A stretch of 64,000 nucleotides of DNA from Xenophilus sp. Marseille-Q4582 (GTDB taxonomy: Bacteria > Pseudomonadota > Gammaproteobacteria > Burkholderiales > Burkholderiaceae_C): assembly GCF_916700565.1 (NCBI RefSeq), contig NZ_CAKAKO010000002.1, forward strand, positions 1-64,000, written 5' to 3'. Positions 16,766 to 25,831 of the stretch are shown here, in pieces. The position numbers were made by a program, and so were the translations under genes. How positions within the stretch are numbered: the stretch's first letter is position 1; each line of letters begins with the position of its first letter. Below the pieces are notes generated by a model. That model did no database searches. It worked only from the letters and a program-made list of their open reading frames with translations, and was not told where the DNA came from.

Positions 16766-18163
16766 TCAGTCCAGCCCGCGCACCACCGCCAGCGCCTCTT
16801 CCACGCGGTCCACCGCATGGATCGTGAGGCCCTCGAGCTCGCGGGCGCCCTTCTTCGGCGCGTTGGCCCGGGGCACCACGGCCACCGAGAAACCGAGTTT
16901 GGCCGCTTCCCGCAGGCGCTCCTGCCCGCGCGGCGCGGGCCGCACCTCGCCGGCCAGGCCGACTTCGCCGAAAGCGACGAAGCCCTTGGGCAGCGCCTTC
17001 CCGCGCAGGCTGCTGGTGATGGCCAGCAGCACGGCCAGGTCGGCCGCCGGCTCGCCGATGCGCACGCCGCCCACGGCATTCACGAACACGTCCTGGTCGG
17101 CGCAGGCCACGCCCGCGTGCCGGTGCAGCACGGCCAGCAGCATGGCCAGGCGGTCGCGCTCCAGGCCCACCGACAGGCGGCGCGGGCTCGGGCCGCCGTC
17201 GTCGACCAGGGCCTGGATCTCTACCAGCATCGGCCGCGTGCCCTCCAGCGTCACCAGCACCACGCTGCCGGGCACCGGCTCGGTGTGCTGGCTCAGGAAG
17301 ATGGCACTGGGGTTGGCCACGCCGCGCAAGCCTTTCTCGGTCATCGCGAACACGCCGATCTCGTTCACGGCGCCGAAACGGTTCTTGATGGCGCGCACCA
17401 GGCGGAAGCTGGAATGCGTGTCGCCCTCGAAGTACAGCACGGTGTCCACCATGTGCTCGAGCACGCGCGGGCCGGCCAGCGCGCCTTCCTTGGTCACGTG
17501 GCCCACCAGCACGATGGCCGTGCCGCTGGCCTTGGCGAAGCGCGTGAGGTGCGCCGCGCATTCGCGCACCTGCGCCACCGAGCCGGGCGCCGAGGTGAGC
17601 TGGTCCGAGTACACGGTCTGGATCGAGTCGATGACGGCGATGGCGGGCCGGTTCGCGTCCAGCGTCGCCAGGATCTTTTCCAGCTGGATCTCGGCCATGA
17701 CCTGCACCTGCGAGCGCTCCAGCCCCAGGCGGCGCGCACGCAGCGCCACCTGCGCGCCGCTTTCCTCGCCGGTCACGTACAGCGCGATCTGGCCCGCGTT
17801 CTGCAAGGCATCGGTGGCCTGCAGCAGCAGCGTGGACTTGCCGATGCCCGGGTCGCCGCCGATCAGCGTGACGCCGCCCGCGACGATGCCGCCGCCCAGC
17901 ACGCGGTCCAGCTCTTCCAGGCCCGTGGGCGTGCGCGCCACGTCGCGCGCCTCGATCTCGGACAGCACGGTGAGTTCGGTGGCGCCCGCCAGCGACGCGA
18001 AGGGCATGGCGCCGTAGCGGTTCTGCCCCCCGGCCGCGGCGGGCGGCGCGCTGGCCTGCTCGATGAGCGTGTTCCAGGCCCCGCAGGCCGGGCACTTGCC
18101 CAGCCACTTGGGGCTGGTCCCCCCGCATTCGCTGCAGACGTAGATCGACTTTTCCTTGGCCAT
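16766..18163 (-). CDS. radA: DNA repair protein RadA
   Basis: RecA-like ATPase that drives branch migration of recombination intermediates. Parts in order: a C4 zinc finger (CSECGG...CPACG, about 10-27), Walker A GGDPGIGKST, the RadA-specific KNRFG motif in AIKNRFGAVNE, and a C-terminal Lon-protease-like domain (about 290-460) with no Lon catalytic Ser-Lys pair expected. 465 aa, normal length. ATG 18163 is where homology starts; the longer upstream frame is rejected. Its own transcript runs away from the HpaI-type aldolase, from which it is divergent. Confidence 0.97.
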   Translation of the reverse strand: MAKEKSIYVCSECGGTSPKWLGKCPACGAWNTLIEQASAPPAAAGGQNRYGAMPFASLAGATELTVLSEIEARDVARTPTGLEELDRVLGGGIVAGGVTLIGGDPGIGKSTLLLQATDALQNAGQIALYVTGEESGAQVALRARRLGLERSQVQVMAEIQLEKILATLDANRPAIAVIDSIQTVYSDQLTSAPGSVAQVRECAAHLTRFAKASGTAIVLVGHVTKEGALAGPRVLEHMVDTVLYFEGDTHSSFRLVRAIKNRFGAVNEIGVFAMTEKGLRGVANPSAIFLSQHTEPVPGSVVLVTLEGTRPMLVEIQALVDDGGPSPRRLSVGLERDRLAMLLAVLHRHAGVACADQDVFVNAVGGVRIGEPAADLAVLLAITSSLRGKALPKGFVAFGEVGLAGEVRPAPRGQERLREAAKLGFSVAVVPRANAPKKGARELEGLTIHAVDRVEEALAVVRGLD

Positions 18164-18293
18164 CGGCCGAGTGTAGGAAGTGCGGGCGGTGCGGCCCGGC
18201 CGGCCTCCCCGACGGGCTCGGCGCACGCCGCCCGCGCATCCGCGGCACACTAGCGCCCTCTTTCCCGCGCCCACCGTCCTTCGGAACCCCGCC

Positions 18294-19124
18294 ATGCAAA
18301 CGCCCACGAACCTCTTCAAGAAAGCCATGGCCGACGGCCGCACGCAGATCGGCCTGTGGGTCGGGCTGGCCGATCCCTACGCCACCGAGCTGCTGGCCGG
18401 CACGGGCTACGACTGGCTGCTGATCGACGGCGAGCATGCGCCTAACGACCTGCGCTCGGTGCTGGCCCAGCTGCAGGCCGTGGCCAGCGCGGTGTCGGCA
18501 CTGCCGGCCAACGCGCCGCGCCCGCACCCCATCGTGCGCCTGCCCGTGGGCGAGACGGCGCTGGTCAAGCAGTACCTGGACATCGGCGCGCAGACGCTGC
18601 TGGTGCCGATGGTGGACACGGCCGAGCAGGCCGCGCAACTGGCGCAGGCCATGCGCTACCCGCCCGAAGGCATCCGCGGCATGGGCGCCGGGCTGGCGCG
18701 CGCCTCGCGCTGGCAGGCCTACCCGAACTACATCCACGAAGCCAACGCCCAGGCCTGCCTGCTGGTGCAGGCCGAAACGGTGGAGGCGATGCAGAACCTG
18801 GACGCGATTGCGGCCACACCCGGCGTGGACGGCGTGTTCATCGGCCCGGCCGACCTGTCGGCCTCGATGGGCTTCGTCGGCCAGCCGAACCATCCCGAGG
18901 TGCAGGCGGCCATTACCGACGGCATCGCGCGCATCCGCCGCGCGGGCAAGGCGGCCGGCATCCTCGCCACGGCCGAAGGCCCGGCCCGGCAATGGCTGGG
19001 CGCCGGCGCACAGTTCGTGGCCGTGGGCATCGACACCGCGCTGCTGGCCGGCGCCGCCCAGGCGCTGCGGGCGCGCTTTCCGGGCGCGGCGGCGTCCGCG
19101 GGGCCCGGCGCAAGCGGGTACTGA
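18294..19124 (+). CDS. HpcH/HpaI-family class II aldolase
   Basis: Metal-dependent pyruvate aldolase of the HpcH/HpaI family (2-keto-3-deoxy-acid or 4-hydroxy-2-oxo-acid cleavage). The metal and substrate residues are visible in [41 protein letters not shown] and [10 protein letters not shown]. 276 aa, normal. ATG 18294 starts the conserved N-terminus. The next gene, a Bug-type binding protein, hints at a small uptake-plus-cleavage unit for an aromatic or sugar acid, but the 168-bp gap leaves co-transcription open. Exact substrate cannot be read from the sequence. Confidence 0.87.
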   Translation: MQTPTNLFKKAMADGRTQIGLWVGLADPYATELLAGTGYDWLLIDGEHAPNDLRSVLAQLQAVASAVSALPANAPRPHPIVRLPVGETALVKQYLDIGAQTLLVPMVDTAEQAAQLAQAMRYPPEGIRGMGAGLARASRWQAYPNYIHEANAQACLLVQAETVEAMQNLDAIAATPGVDGVFIGPADLSASMGFVGQPNHPEVQAAITDGIARIRRAGKAAGILATAEGPARQWLGAGAQFVAVGIDTALLAGAAQALRARFPGAAASAGPGASGY

Positions 19125-19292
19125 GCGACGGAGCACGCTCGCGCGCGGCCCCGGGGCCGCATCCGTGCCCTGTCCAGCCCGGCGCAACGTCGCGTAAACG
19201 CGGAGCCCACGCGGCGTCACTTTCAGAAACAATAGCGGCCTTTCGTGCGCCGTCCGCCGGTCGGCGCCCCCCCGAATCCCCGGAGACATCCC

Positions 19293-20282
19293 ATGCACTT
19301 CACCCGCCGCCAGTTGCTGCAGACCACGGGCGCCTCAGCCCTGCTGGCCAGCATCGGCCAGCAGGCCTTCGCCCAGGCCACCCTCGAAACCACCAACATC
19401 ATCACCGGCTTCGCGGCCGGCGGCACCTCCGACACCATCTGCCGCCGCGTGGCGCAGAAGCTGCAGCCGGGCTTTGCCAAAGCCGCCGTGGTGGAAAACC
19501 GCACCGGCGCCGGCGGCCAGATCGCGATCAGCTACGTCAAAGGCCGCCCGGCCGACGGCGGCACGATCCTGCAGACGCCCACTTCGATGCTGACGATCTA
19601 TCCGCACATCTACAGCAAGCTGCCCTACGACCCGGTCAACGACCTGACGCCGCTGTCGCTGGGCTGCGTGTTCGACTTCGGCTTCGCCGTCGGCCCCTCG
19701 GTGCCGGCCAGCGTCAAGAACATCGCCGACTTCCTAGCCTGGGCCAAGGCCAACCCGGCCGGCGCCAACTTCGGTTCGCCCGCCGCCGGCTCCACGCCGC
19801 ACTTCGTGGGCGCGCTGATCGGCCAGCACGGCGGCGTCGAGCTCAAGCATGCCGCCTACCGAGGCACGCAGCCGGCCATGCTGGACCTGCTGGGCGGCAA
19901 CATCTCGGCCGTGTCGGGCCCCATCGGCGACATCACGCAGCACCTGGCCAGCGGCAAGATCCGCATCCTGAGCGTGTCGGGCGCCAAGCGCAGCCGCTTC
20001 GCCCCGGACGTGCCCACGCTGGTCGAGCAGGGCCTGCCCGACATGGCGCACAGCGAGTGGTTCGCCTTCTTCCTGCCGGCCAAGGCCTCGCCCGAGCTGG
20101 TGACGCGCCTGAACGGCCACATGAAGGCCGCGCTGGCCTCGCAGGACGTGATCGACGGGCTGGGCACCTTCGGGCTGGAGGCCATGTCCTCCTCGCCGCA
20201 GGAGCTGGCCGACATCCTGAAGAAGGACACGGCCAAGTGGGGCCCGATCGTCAAGAAGGTGGGCTTCAAGGCCGATTCCTGA
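19293..20282 (+). CDS. Bug-family periplasmic solute-binding protein
   Basis: Extracytoplasmic binding protein of the Bug/TctC family, very abundant in Burkholderiales, that captures small carboxylates. The leader THFTRRQLL-type twin-arginine start and AQATLETT cut region suggest Tat or Sec export; the mature part has the Bug pattern GFAAGGTSDTICRRVAQKL and VVENRTGAGGQIAISYVKG, with PAAGSTPHFVGAL and AYRGTQPAMLDLLGG carrying ligand-binding loops. 329 aa. No TctAB membrane genes are adjacent, so it is an orphan receptor, as most Bug proteins are. ATG 19293 is chosen from the leader. Confidence 0.9.
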   Translation: MHFTRRQLLQTTGASALLASIGQQAFAQATLETTNIITGFAAGGTSDTICRRVAQKLQPGFAKAAVVENRTGAGGQIAISYVKGRPADGGTILQTPTSMLTIYPHIYSKLPYDPVNDLTPLSLGCVFDFGFAVGPSVPASVKNIADFLAWAKANPAGANFGSPAAGSTPHFVGALIGQHGGVELKHAAYRGTQPAMLDLLGGNISAVSGPIGDITQHLASGKIRILSVSGAKRSRFAPDVPTLVEQGLPDMAHSEWFAFFLPAKASPELVTRLNGHMKAALASQDVIDGLGTFGLEAMSSSPQELADILKKDTAKWGPIVKKVGFKADS

Positions 20283-20300
20283 TCGTTCGCGCCCCCGCCG

Positions 20301-20322
20301 AAGGCCGCCTGCGGGCGGCCTT
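20301..20322 (+). terminator. Rho-independent terminator after the Bug gene
   Basis: A 9-bp GC-rich stem (AAGGCCGCC at 20301-20309 with its complement at 20314-20322) and a 4-nt loop, followed by a T-rich tail (TGTCTT), 18 bp after the stop codon. Confidence 0.7.
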
Positions 20323-20426
20323 TGTCTTGGTGCGCACGGCCGCGGCGGCGCTGCCGGCGCCCCGTTGCGCACCTTCTGCACAATGGCCGGTTCCCGCCCT
20401 TCTTCTCTTTTCCTGCACACACCCCC

Positions 20427-21410
20427 ATGAAGACTTGCATCTACGGCGCCGGCGCCATCGGCGGCTGGATCGGCATCGCCCTGGCCCAGGCCGGCGCGCG
20501 CCTGAACGCGGTGGCGCGCGGCGCCACGCTCGCGGCCCTGCAACAGGAAGGCCTGCAACTGGTGCGCGCCGACGGCACGCGCCAGCGCGCGCCCGTGCAC
20601 GCGGTGGCCGACCCGGCCGAGCTCGGGCCGCAGGACCTGGTCGTCATCGCCGTGAAGGCGCCCGCACTCGAGGCCGTGGCGCAGCAGATCGCGCCCCTGC
20701 TGGGGCCGGACACGGTCGTGCTCACGGCCATGAACGGCGTGCCCTGGTGGTTCCTGGAAGGCGGCTTCGGCGGACCGCTGGCGGGGCGCCCGCTCGCGTC
20801 CATCGACCCGCATGGGCGCATCGCGGCCGCCATTCCCGGCCCGCAGGTGATCGGCGGCGTGGTGCATGCCAGCTGCTCGCTCGATGCGCCGGGCGTGGTG
20901 CGCCACCACTTCGGCAACGGCCTGATCCTGGGCGAGCCCTCCGGCCAGGCCACGCCGCGCGTGCAGCAGCTGGCCGACCGGCTGCAGCGCGGCGGCATCG
21001 GCGCCACGGTGTCGCCGCAGATCCAGCGCGACATCTGGTTCAAGCTGTGGGGCAACATGACGGTGAACCCGATCAGCGCGCTGACCGGCGCGACCACGGA
21101 CAGGATCCTCGACGACGAGCTGGTGCGCGGCTTCATCTCGGCCGTGATGCTGGAGGCGCGCGAGATCGGCGCGCGCATCGGCGTGCCCATCGAGCAGAGC
21201 CCCGAAGACCGCCATGCCGTCACGCGCAAGCTCGGCGCCTTCAAGACCTCGATGCTGCAGGACGTGGAGGCCGGCCGGCCGGTGGAACTCGATGCGCTGG
21301 TGAGCGTGGTGCGCGAGCTGGGCCAGGGCTGCGGCGTCGCCACGCCCTTTACCGATGCGCTGCTGGGCCTGGCGCGGCTGCGCACGCGCACGCTGAGCCT
21401 GTACGCCTGA
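20427..21410 (+). CDS. 2-dehydropantoate 2-reductase-like (PanE/ApbA family)
   Basis: NADPH-dependent ketopantoate-reductase-type enzyme. The Rossmann motif GAGAIGG is at residues 7-13, KAPALEAVAQQIAP follows, and the helical C-terminal domain carries the family's conserved Lys/Asn/Ser in WFKLWGNMTVNPISALTGA. 327 aa. Burkholderiales carry several paralogues of this family, some in catabolic loci, and this one stands apart from other pantothenate genes, so it may not be the biosynthetic PanE. ATG 20427 fits. Converges with the cyclase gene, only 3 bp between stops. Confidence 0.83.
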   Translation: MKTCIYGAGAIGGWIGIALAQAGARLNAVARGATLAALQQEGLQLVRADGTRQRAPVHAVADPAELGPQDLVVIAVKAPALEAVAQQIAPLLGPDTVVLTAMNGVPWWFLEGGFGGPLAGRPLASIDPHGRIAAAIPGPQVIGGVVHASCSLDAPGVVRHHFGNGLILGEPSGQATPRVQQLADRLQRGGIGATVSPQIQRDIWFKLWGNMTVNPISALTGATTDRILDDELVRGFISAVMLEAREIGARIGVPIEQSPEDRHAVTRKLGAFKTSMLQDVEAGRPVELDALVSVVRELGQGCGVATPFTDALLGLARLRTRTLSLYA

Positions 21411-21413
21411 GTC

Positions 21414-22460
21414 TCAGAGCCTGTTCAGTGGCTCAGGCGCGCGCGGTGCCGAGGACGCCTGCCGCCGGCGCTTGACCGCGTACATGGCGGCATCGGCGGC
21501 GCGCAGCACCTGCACTGCGTCCAGCATGCCGGGGGCGGCGCCCAGCACGCCCACGCTGGCACCGGCATAGGGCAGGCGCAGGTCGCCCTCCAGCCGGTAG
21601 TCGCCCACCGTCGCTTCGAACACGCGGTCGCGCAAGGCCTGCTCCGCGCCCGGCTGCGCCGCCGGGTCGGCGGGCCCCCATGCCAGGATGACGAATTCGT
21701 CGCCGCCCATGCGGGCCGCCATTTCGTCCGCGTGCAGCACGACACGCAAACGCCCGGCCAGCGCGACCAGGAACTGGTCGCCGGCGTCGTGCCCATGGCG
21801 GTCGTTGATGGCCTTGAAGCCGTCCAGATCCACGAAGGCCACCATCACGGGCGTGCCGCGCTGCGCGGCCAGGGCCAGTCGCCGTCCCAGCTCCTGTTGC
21901 AGCGCCCGGCGGTTGGCCAGTTGGGTGAGCGGGTCGGTCGTGGCAAAGGCCCGCAGCAGCGAGTTGGCCTCGATGAGCTTGTGCACCAGCTGTTCGCGCT
22001 CCACCTGTTGCGCGATCAGGGCCGCGAACAGCGACAGCATGCGCTGCGCCCGTTGCGGCAGTTCATGGCGCGCCGCGCTGGCGGCACACAGCGTGCCGTA
22101 GAGCGAGCCATCGGCCAGATGCACGGGCGTGCTCAGGTAGGTCTGGATGCCCAGCGCCCGCGCGGCCTGCGAATCGCCCCAGCGCGCGGCCACGTCGTCG
22201 GCAAAGGGCCGTCCCTCGTCCAGCGCACGCCGGCACAGCGTGTCGCCCCAGGGCACCGACAGCCCTTCGGGAATCTGCATGCCGCCCACGTTGCGTGCGT
22301 AAAGGATGCTCTGGATGCTCTGCTGCAGGTCGATGGTCGTGAGGTAGGTGGACTCCAGGCCGGTGACCGACTCCAGCATTTCCAGCAGCGGGCGGGTCAA
22401 CTCTTCCAGGGTGCGGGCCGAACTGACGGTCTCGGAAATCTGATCCAGCAAATGGTCCAT
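21414..22460 (-). CDS. GAF-GGDEF diguanylate cyclase
   Basis: Likely makes cyclic di-GMP from GTP. A GAF sensor domain occupies about residues 1-160 (LYGTLCAASAARHEL), followed by a GGDEF domain with the intact active-site motif ARMGGDEF. The product-inhibition I-site RxxD, expected five residues before GGDEF, is absent (the positions hold H and E), so it should lack strong feedback inhibition. No EAL domain and no membrane segment, so it is cytosolic and its input would be a soluble ligand or a redox signal. ATG 22460 fits the GAF start; 348 aa. Confidence 0.9.
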   Translation of the reverse strand: MDHLLDQISETVSSARTLEELTRPLLEMLESVTGLESTYLTTIDLQQSIQSILYARNVGGMQIPEGLSVPWGDTLCRRALDEGRPFADDVAARWGDSQAARALGIQTYLSTPVHLADGSLYGTLCAASAARHELPQRAQRMLSLFAALIAQQVEREQLVHKLIEANSLLRAFATTDPLTQLANRRALQQELGRRLALAAQRGTPVMVAFVDLDGFKAINDRHGHDAGDQFLVALAGRLRVVLHADEMAARMGGDEFVILAWGPADPAAQPGAEQALRDRVFEATVGDYRLEGDLRLPYAGASVGVLGAAPGMLDAVQVLRAADAAMYAVKRRRQASSAPRAPEPLNRL

Positions 22461-22582
22461 CGGCCTATTTTGGCCCTGCGTCCCTTCCCGGGTCGGGGAA
22501 CGGGGGGAACCTTTCGCGACAGGGTGCATCGACGCTGCCGCTACCATGCCCGTACTCCATCCCGCTCCCCCAGGAGAAGCGC

Positions 22583-23644
22583 ATGAGCATCGCCCGCAGC
22601 TACGCCGCCCAGTCCGCCGATTCGCCGCTGGCCCCCTTCGCCATCGAACGCCGCGAGCCCGGCCCGCGCGATGTGCTCATCGACATCCTGCATTGCGGCG
22701 TGTGCCACTCCGACCTGCATACCGCGCGCAACGAATGGGGCGGCACGCGCTACCCCGTGGTGCCCGGCCACGAGATCGTGGGCCGCGTGCGCGCCGTGGG
22801 CGAGGGCGTGTCCAAATTCAAGGTCGGCGACTTCGTCGGCGTGGGCTGCATGGTCGACAGCTGCCAGCAATGCCGCCCCTGCGGCGAAGGCCTGGAGCAG
22901 TACTGCGACAAGGGCTTCACCGACACCTACAACGGCCGCGAACAGGGCACGAAGGCCAACACCTACGGCGGCTATTCGGACCACATCGTGGTGCACGAGA
23001 AATTCGTGCTGCGCGTGACGCACGACGCCTCGCAGCTGGCCGCCGTGGCACCGCTGCTGTGCGCCGGCATCACCACCTGGTCGCCGCTGCGCCAGTGGCA
23101 GGTGGGGCCGGGCCAGAAGGTGGGCATCGTGGGCCTGGGCGGGCTGGGCCACATGGGCGTGAAGCTGGCCGCGGCGCTGGGCGCGCACGTGGTGCTGTTC
23201 ACCACCTCGCCGGGCAAGCGCGAGGACGCGCTGCGTCTGGGCGCCAAGGAGGTGGTGGTGTCGAAGAACGCCGACGAGATGAAGGCCCATCGCGCGAGCT
23301 TCGACTTCATCCTCAACACGGTGGCCGCACCGCACGAGCTGGATCCGTTCATCGCGCTGCTCAAGCTGGATGGCACGATGACGCTGGTGGGCGCGCCGGC
23401 CTCGCCGCACCCCTCGCCCAATGTCTTCGGTTTCATCTTCAAGCGCCGCCGCCTCGCGGGCTCGCTGATCGGCGGCATTGCCGAGACGCAGGAGATGCTG
23501 GATTTCTGCGCCGAGCACGGCATCGTGTCGGACATCGAGCCCATCCGCGCCGACCAGATCGAGCAGGCCTACGAGCGCATGCTCAGGAGCGACGTGAAGT
23601 ACCGCTTCGTGATCGACCTGGCGACGCTGCCGGCCACGGTGTGA
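22583..23644 (+). CDS. Zinc-dependent NAD(P) alcohol dehydrogenase (YahK/AdhP type)
   Basis: Medium-chain dehydrogenase that interconverts aldehydes and alcohols, with a preference for NADPH in the YahK-like class. The catalytic zinc site is HCGVCHSDLHTARNEWG with the GHE motif downstream (PGHEIVGRV); four structural-zinc Cys lie in CQQCRPCGEGLEQYC; the cofactor fold is VGIVGLGGLGHMGVKLA. 353 aa. A weak AGGAGA before ATG 22583 marks the start. Divergent from the cyclase, and not in an operon. Physiological substrate unknown; aldehyde detoxification is the usual role. Confidence 0.9.
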   Translation: MSIARSYAAQSADSPLAPFAIERREPGPRDVLIDILHCGVCHSDLHTARNEWGGTRYPVVPGHEIVGRVRAVGEGVSKFKVGDFVGVGCMVDSCQQCRPCGEGLEQYCDKGFTDTYNGREQGTKANTYGGYSDHIVVHEKFVLRVTHDASQLAAVAPLLCAGITTWSPLRQWQVGPGQKVGIVGLGGLGHMGVKLAAALGAHVVLFTTSPGKREDALRLGAKEVVVSKNADEMKAHRASFDFILNTVAAPHELDPFIALLKLDGTMTLVGAPASPHPSPNVFGFIFKRRRLAGSLIGGIAETQEMLDFCAEHGIVSDIEPIRADQIEQAYERMLRSDVKYRFVIDLATLPATV

Positions 23645-23668
23645 GGGCGCGCGGCGCGCCCACCTCGC

Positions 23669-24493
23669 TCAGCGGGCGCGCAGCAGCTTCAAGGCCTCGG
23701 GCAGCGAATTCGCCTGCGGCAGGAAGTGGTCGATGCTCAGGCCCAGCACCACGGCACAGACCAGCGCGCCGAGCAGCGGCTTCCAGGTCAGGCGCACCGC
23801 CGCACTCAGCCAGCCTTCGCGCGACACCCGCACCGCCGTGCGGGCGGCCGTGTACGAGAAGGCCACCTCGATGGCCACGGCCAGCAGCGCCTCGAAGCCG
23901 AAATACATGATGACCAGCGAGCCGGCGCCGAACAGCACCGCCGCGCCGACCAGGAACACCGCGACCACCGGCACCACGATCACCGCGCCTTCGTCGGCGC
24001 TGCCCGCCACCTCGAAGGCGCCGCTGGCCAGCTGGCCCAGGCCTTCACCGCCGGCCTCGGCCACGCTGTGGGCGCTGCCGCCGCTGAAATCGCCGCTCGC
24101 GCCCCCACCCGCGAAATCGCCGCCGCCCGTGCGCGGCAGCGGCACCGATCCCCCGGACGTCGGCGAAGCGCCACCGCCGCTGCCGGAACCGGAGCCGCCC
24201 GACAGGTCGGGCACCTCCAGGTCCAGGCCCCTGCGCCGCTGCACCAGCCGCTGCGCCCACCATCGCAGCACCCCCAGGTACACGAGGTAGCCCACGCCCA
24301 GCGTGACCAGATAACGCAGCGCCAGCGACTGCACGCCCAGATGCATCTGCAGCGCGGCCACACCCCACATCACCAGCAGCATGAAGCTGCCGATGAAGAA
24401 GCCGTGCAGGCGCAGGTGGTGGCGCCGGTGCAGCTCGCGTTCGAGCTGCGTTTCCCACAGGCGCACGGCGCGCCAGTTGGACAGGACTTTCAA
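23669..24493 (-). CDS. Polytopic membrane protein with Gly-rich linker
   Basis: A 274-aa membrane protein: two helices near residues 30-48 and 55-75, a Gly/Ser/Pro-rich linker (about 100-150) and at least three helices after it. The N-terminal part ([31 protein letters not shown]) is basic and cytosolic. The start is a TTG at 24493 that overlaps the TGA of alr as TTGA; no better start lies between the alr stop and the conserved N-terminus. Co-transcribed and coupled with alr, so a cell-envelope role is possible, but I recognise no family function. Confidence 0.72.
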   Translation of the reverse strand: MKVLSNWRAVRLWETQLERELHRRHHLRLHGFFIGSFMLLVMWGVAALQMHLGVQSLALRYLVTLGVGYLVYLGVLRWWAQRLVQRRRGLDLEVPDLSGGSGSGSGGGASPTSGGSVPLPRTGGGDFAGGGASGDFSGGSAHSVAEAGGEGLGQLASGAFEVAGSADEGAVIVVPVVAVFLVGAAVLFGAGSLVIMYFGFEALLAVAIEVAFSYTAARTAVRVSREGWLSAAVRLTWKPLLGALVCAVVLGLSIDHFLPQANSLPEALKLLRAR

Positions 24494-25650
24494 GCCGGCA
24501 GACCCGCGCCGTCTTCTTCTTCCACCGCCACCGGCACGCGCGGCGCCACGGCGCACATCAGCTCGTAGCCCACGGTGCCGGCCGCATGGGCCACTTCGTC
24601 GATGGGCAGCACGGCGTGGCTGTCCACCGGCCGGGCCATGCCCGTGGCCGCGGAAGGCGGCAGCGTGCCCGCGCGGCCCCACAGCACCACTTCGCTGCCC
24701 AGGCCGGCCTGAGGCACGGGTGTGAGGTCCACCGTCACCATGTCCATGCTCACGCGGCCCACCAGCCGCGTGCGCACGCCGTCGACCAGCACCGGCGTGC
24801 CACTGGGCGCCACGCGCGGGTAGCCGTCGGCATAGCCCACGGCCGCGACGCCGATGCGCATGGGCTGCTCGGCCACGAAGCGCGAGCCATAGCCCACGCT
24901 GTCGCCCGGCTGCAGCTGCTGCACGCCGATCAGGCGCGTGGCCAGCGTCTGCGTGGGCTGCAGGTGCCAGTGCGCGGCGTCGTGCTCGGGATAGTCGGGC
25001 GCGCTGCCGTACAGCACGATGCCCGGGCGCACCCAGTCGGCGCGCGTGCGCTCGGCATGGCGCAGCAGCGCGGCGCTGTTGGCGACGCAGCGCTCGCCCG
25101 GCAGGTCGCGCGTGGCCTCGTCGAAGGCCGCCAGCGCGCCGTCGATGCCCTTGGGGCCGTCGGCGTCGCTGAAATGCATCATCAGCGAGACCTCGTCCAC
25201 CTGCGTCAGCGCATTCAGGCGCGCCCAGGCGCTGCGCAGCCGCCCGGGCGCAAAGCCCAGCCGGTTCATGCCCGAATTCATCTTGAGGAACACGCGATGC
25301 GGCTGCTGCGTCTTGTGCGCGGCCAGCCAGTCGATCTGCGCGTCGCAATGCACCGTGTGCCACAGCGCGAGGCGCGAGCACAGCTCCAGGTCGCGCGGCT
25401 CGAACACGCCTTCGAGCAGCAGGAGCGGCCCGCGCCAGCCGAGTGCGCGCACACGTTCGGCTTCGGCCAGGTCCAGCAGCGCGATGCCGTCGGCGCTGCG
25501 GAAGGCGTCGAACACGCGCTCGATGCCGTGCCCGTAGGCGTTGGCCTTGACCACGGCCCACACGCGCGATTGCAGGGCGCGGCGACGCGCCTGGTCGAGG
25601 TTGTGGCGCAGCGCGGCGGGATGGATGGTGGCGAGGATCGGACGCGGCAT
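24490..25650 (-). CDS. alr: Alanine racemase
   Basis: PLP enzyme that makes D-alanine for peptidoglycan. The PLP-binding lysine is in [11 protein letters not shown] (K35); the second catalytic base Tyr is in [18 protein letters not shown] and [14 protein letters not shown] are also family motifs. 386 aa. ATG 25650 is preferred over the in-frame ATG 30 bp upstream, as homology starts here ([13 protein letters not shown]). The last bases overlap the downstream membrane-protein start. Divergent from lplT. It could be the biosynthetic Alr or the catabolic DadX; there is no D-amino-acid dehydrogenase neighbour, which favours Alr. Confidence 0.95.
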   Translation of the reverse strand: MPRPILATIHPAALRHNLDQARRRALQSRVWAVVKANAYGHGIERVFDAFRSADGIALLDLAEAERVRALGWRGPLLLLEGVFEPRDLELCSRLALWHTVHCDAQIDWLAAHKTQQPHRVFLKMNSGMNRLGFAPGRLRSAWARLNALTQVDEVSLMMHFSDADGPKGIDGALAAFDEATRDLPGERCVANSAALLRHAERTRADWVRPGIVLYGSAPDYPEHDAAHWHLQPTQTLATRLIGVQQLQPGDSVGYGSRFVAEQPMRIGVAAVGYADGYPRVAPSGTPVLVDGVRTRLVGRVSMDMVTVDLTPVPQAGLGSEVVLWGRAGTLPPSAATGMARPVDSHAVLPIDEVAHAAGTVGYELMCAVAPRVPVAVEEEDGAGLPA

Positions 25651-25831
25651 GTGAAAACGGTTTCCCGATGAGCCTGGCAAGCGGGGAAAACACCCCCGTT
25701 GCCAAGGGAATGGCCGCCATTTTGGCAGCAGGGGTGCGTGCTATAAACCACGGCCCCGCGCGCACCCCGGCGCGGGCGAGCAGCCCTTCAACCGCCCACG
25801 CCAGCCCTGCCCACGGCCCGCCAGCCTATCG

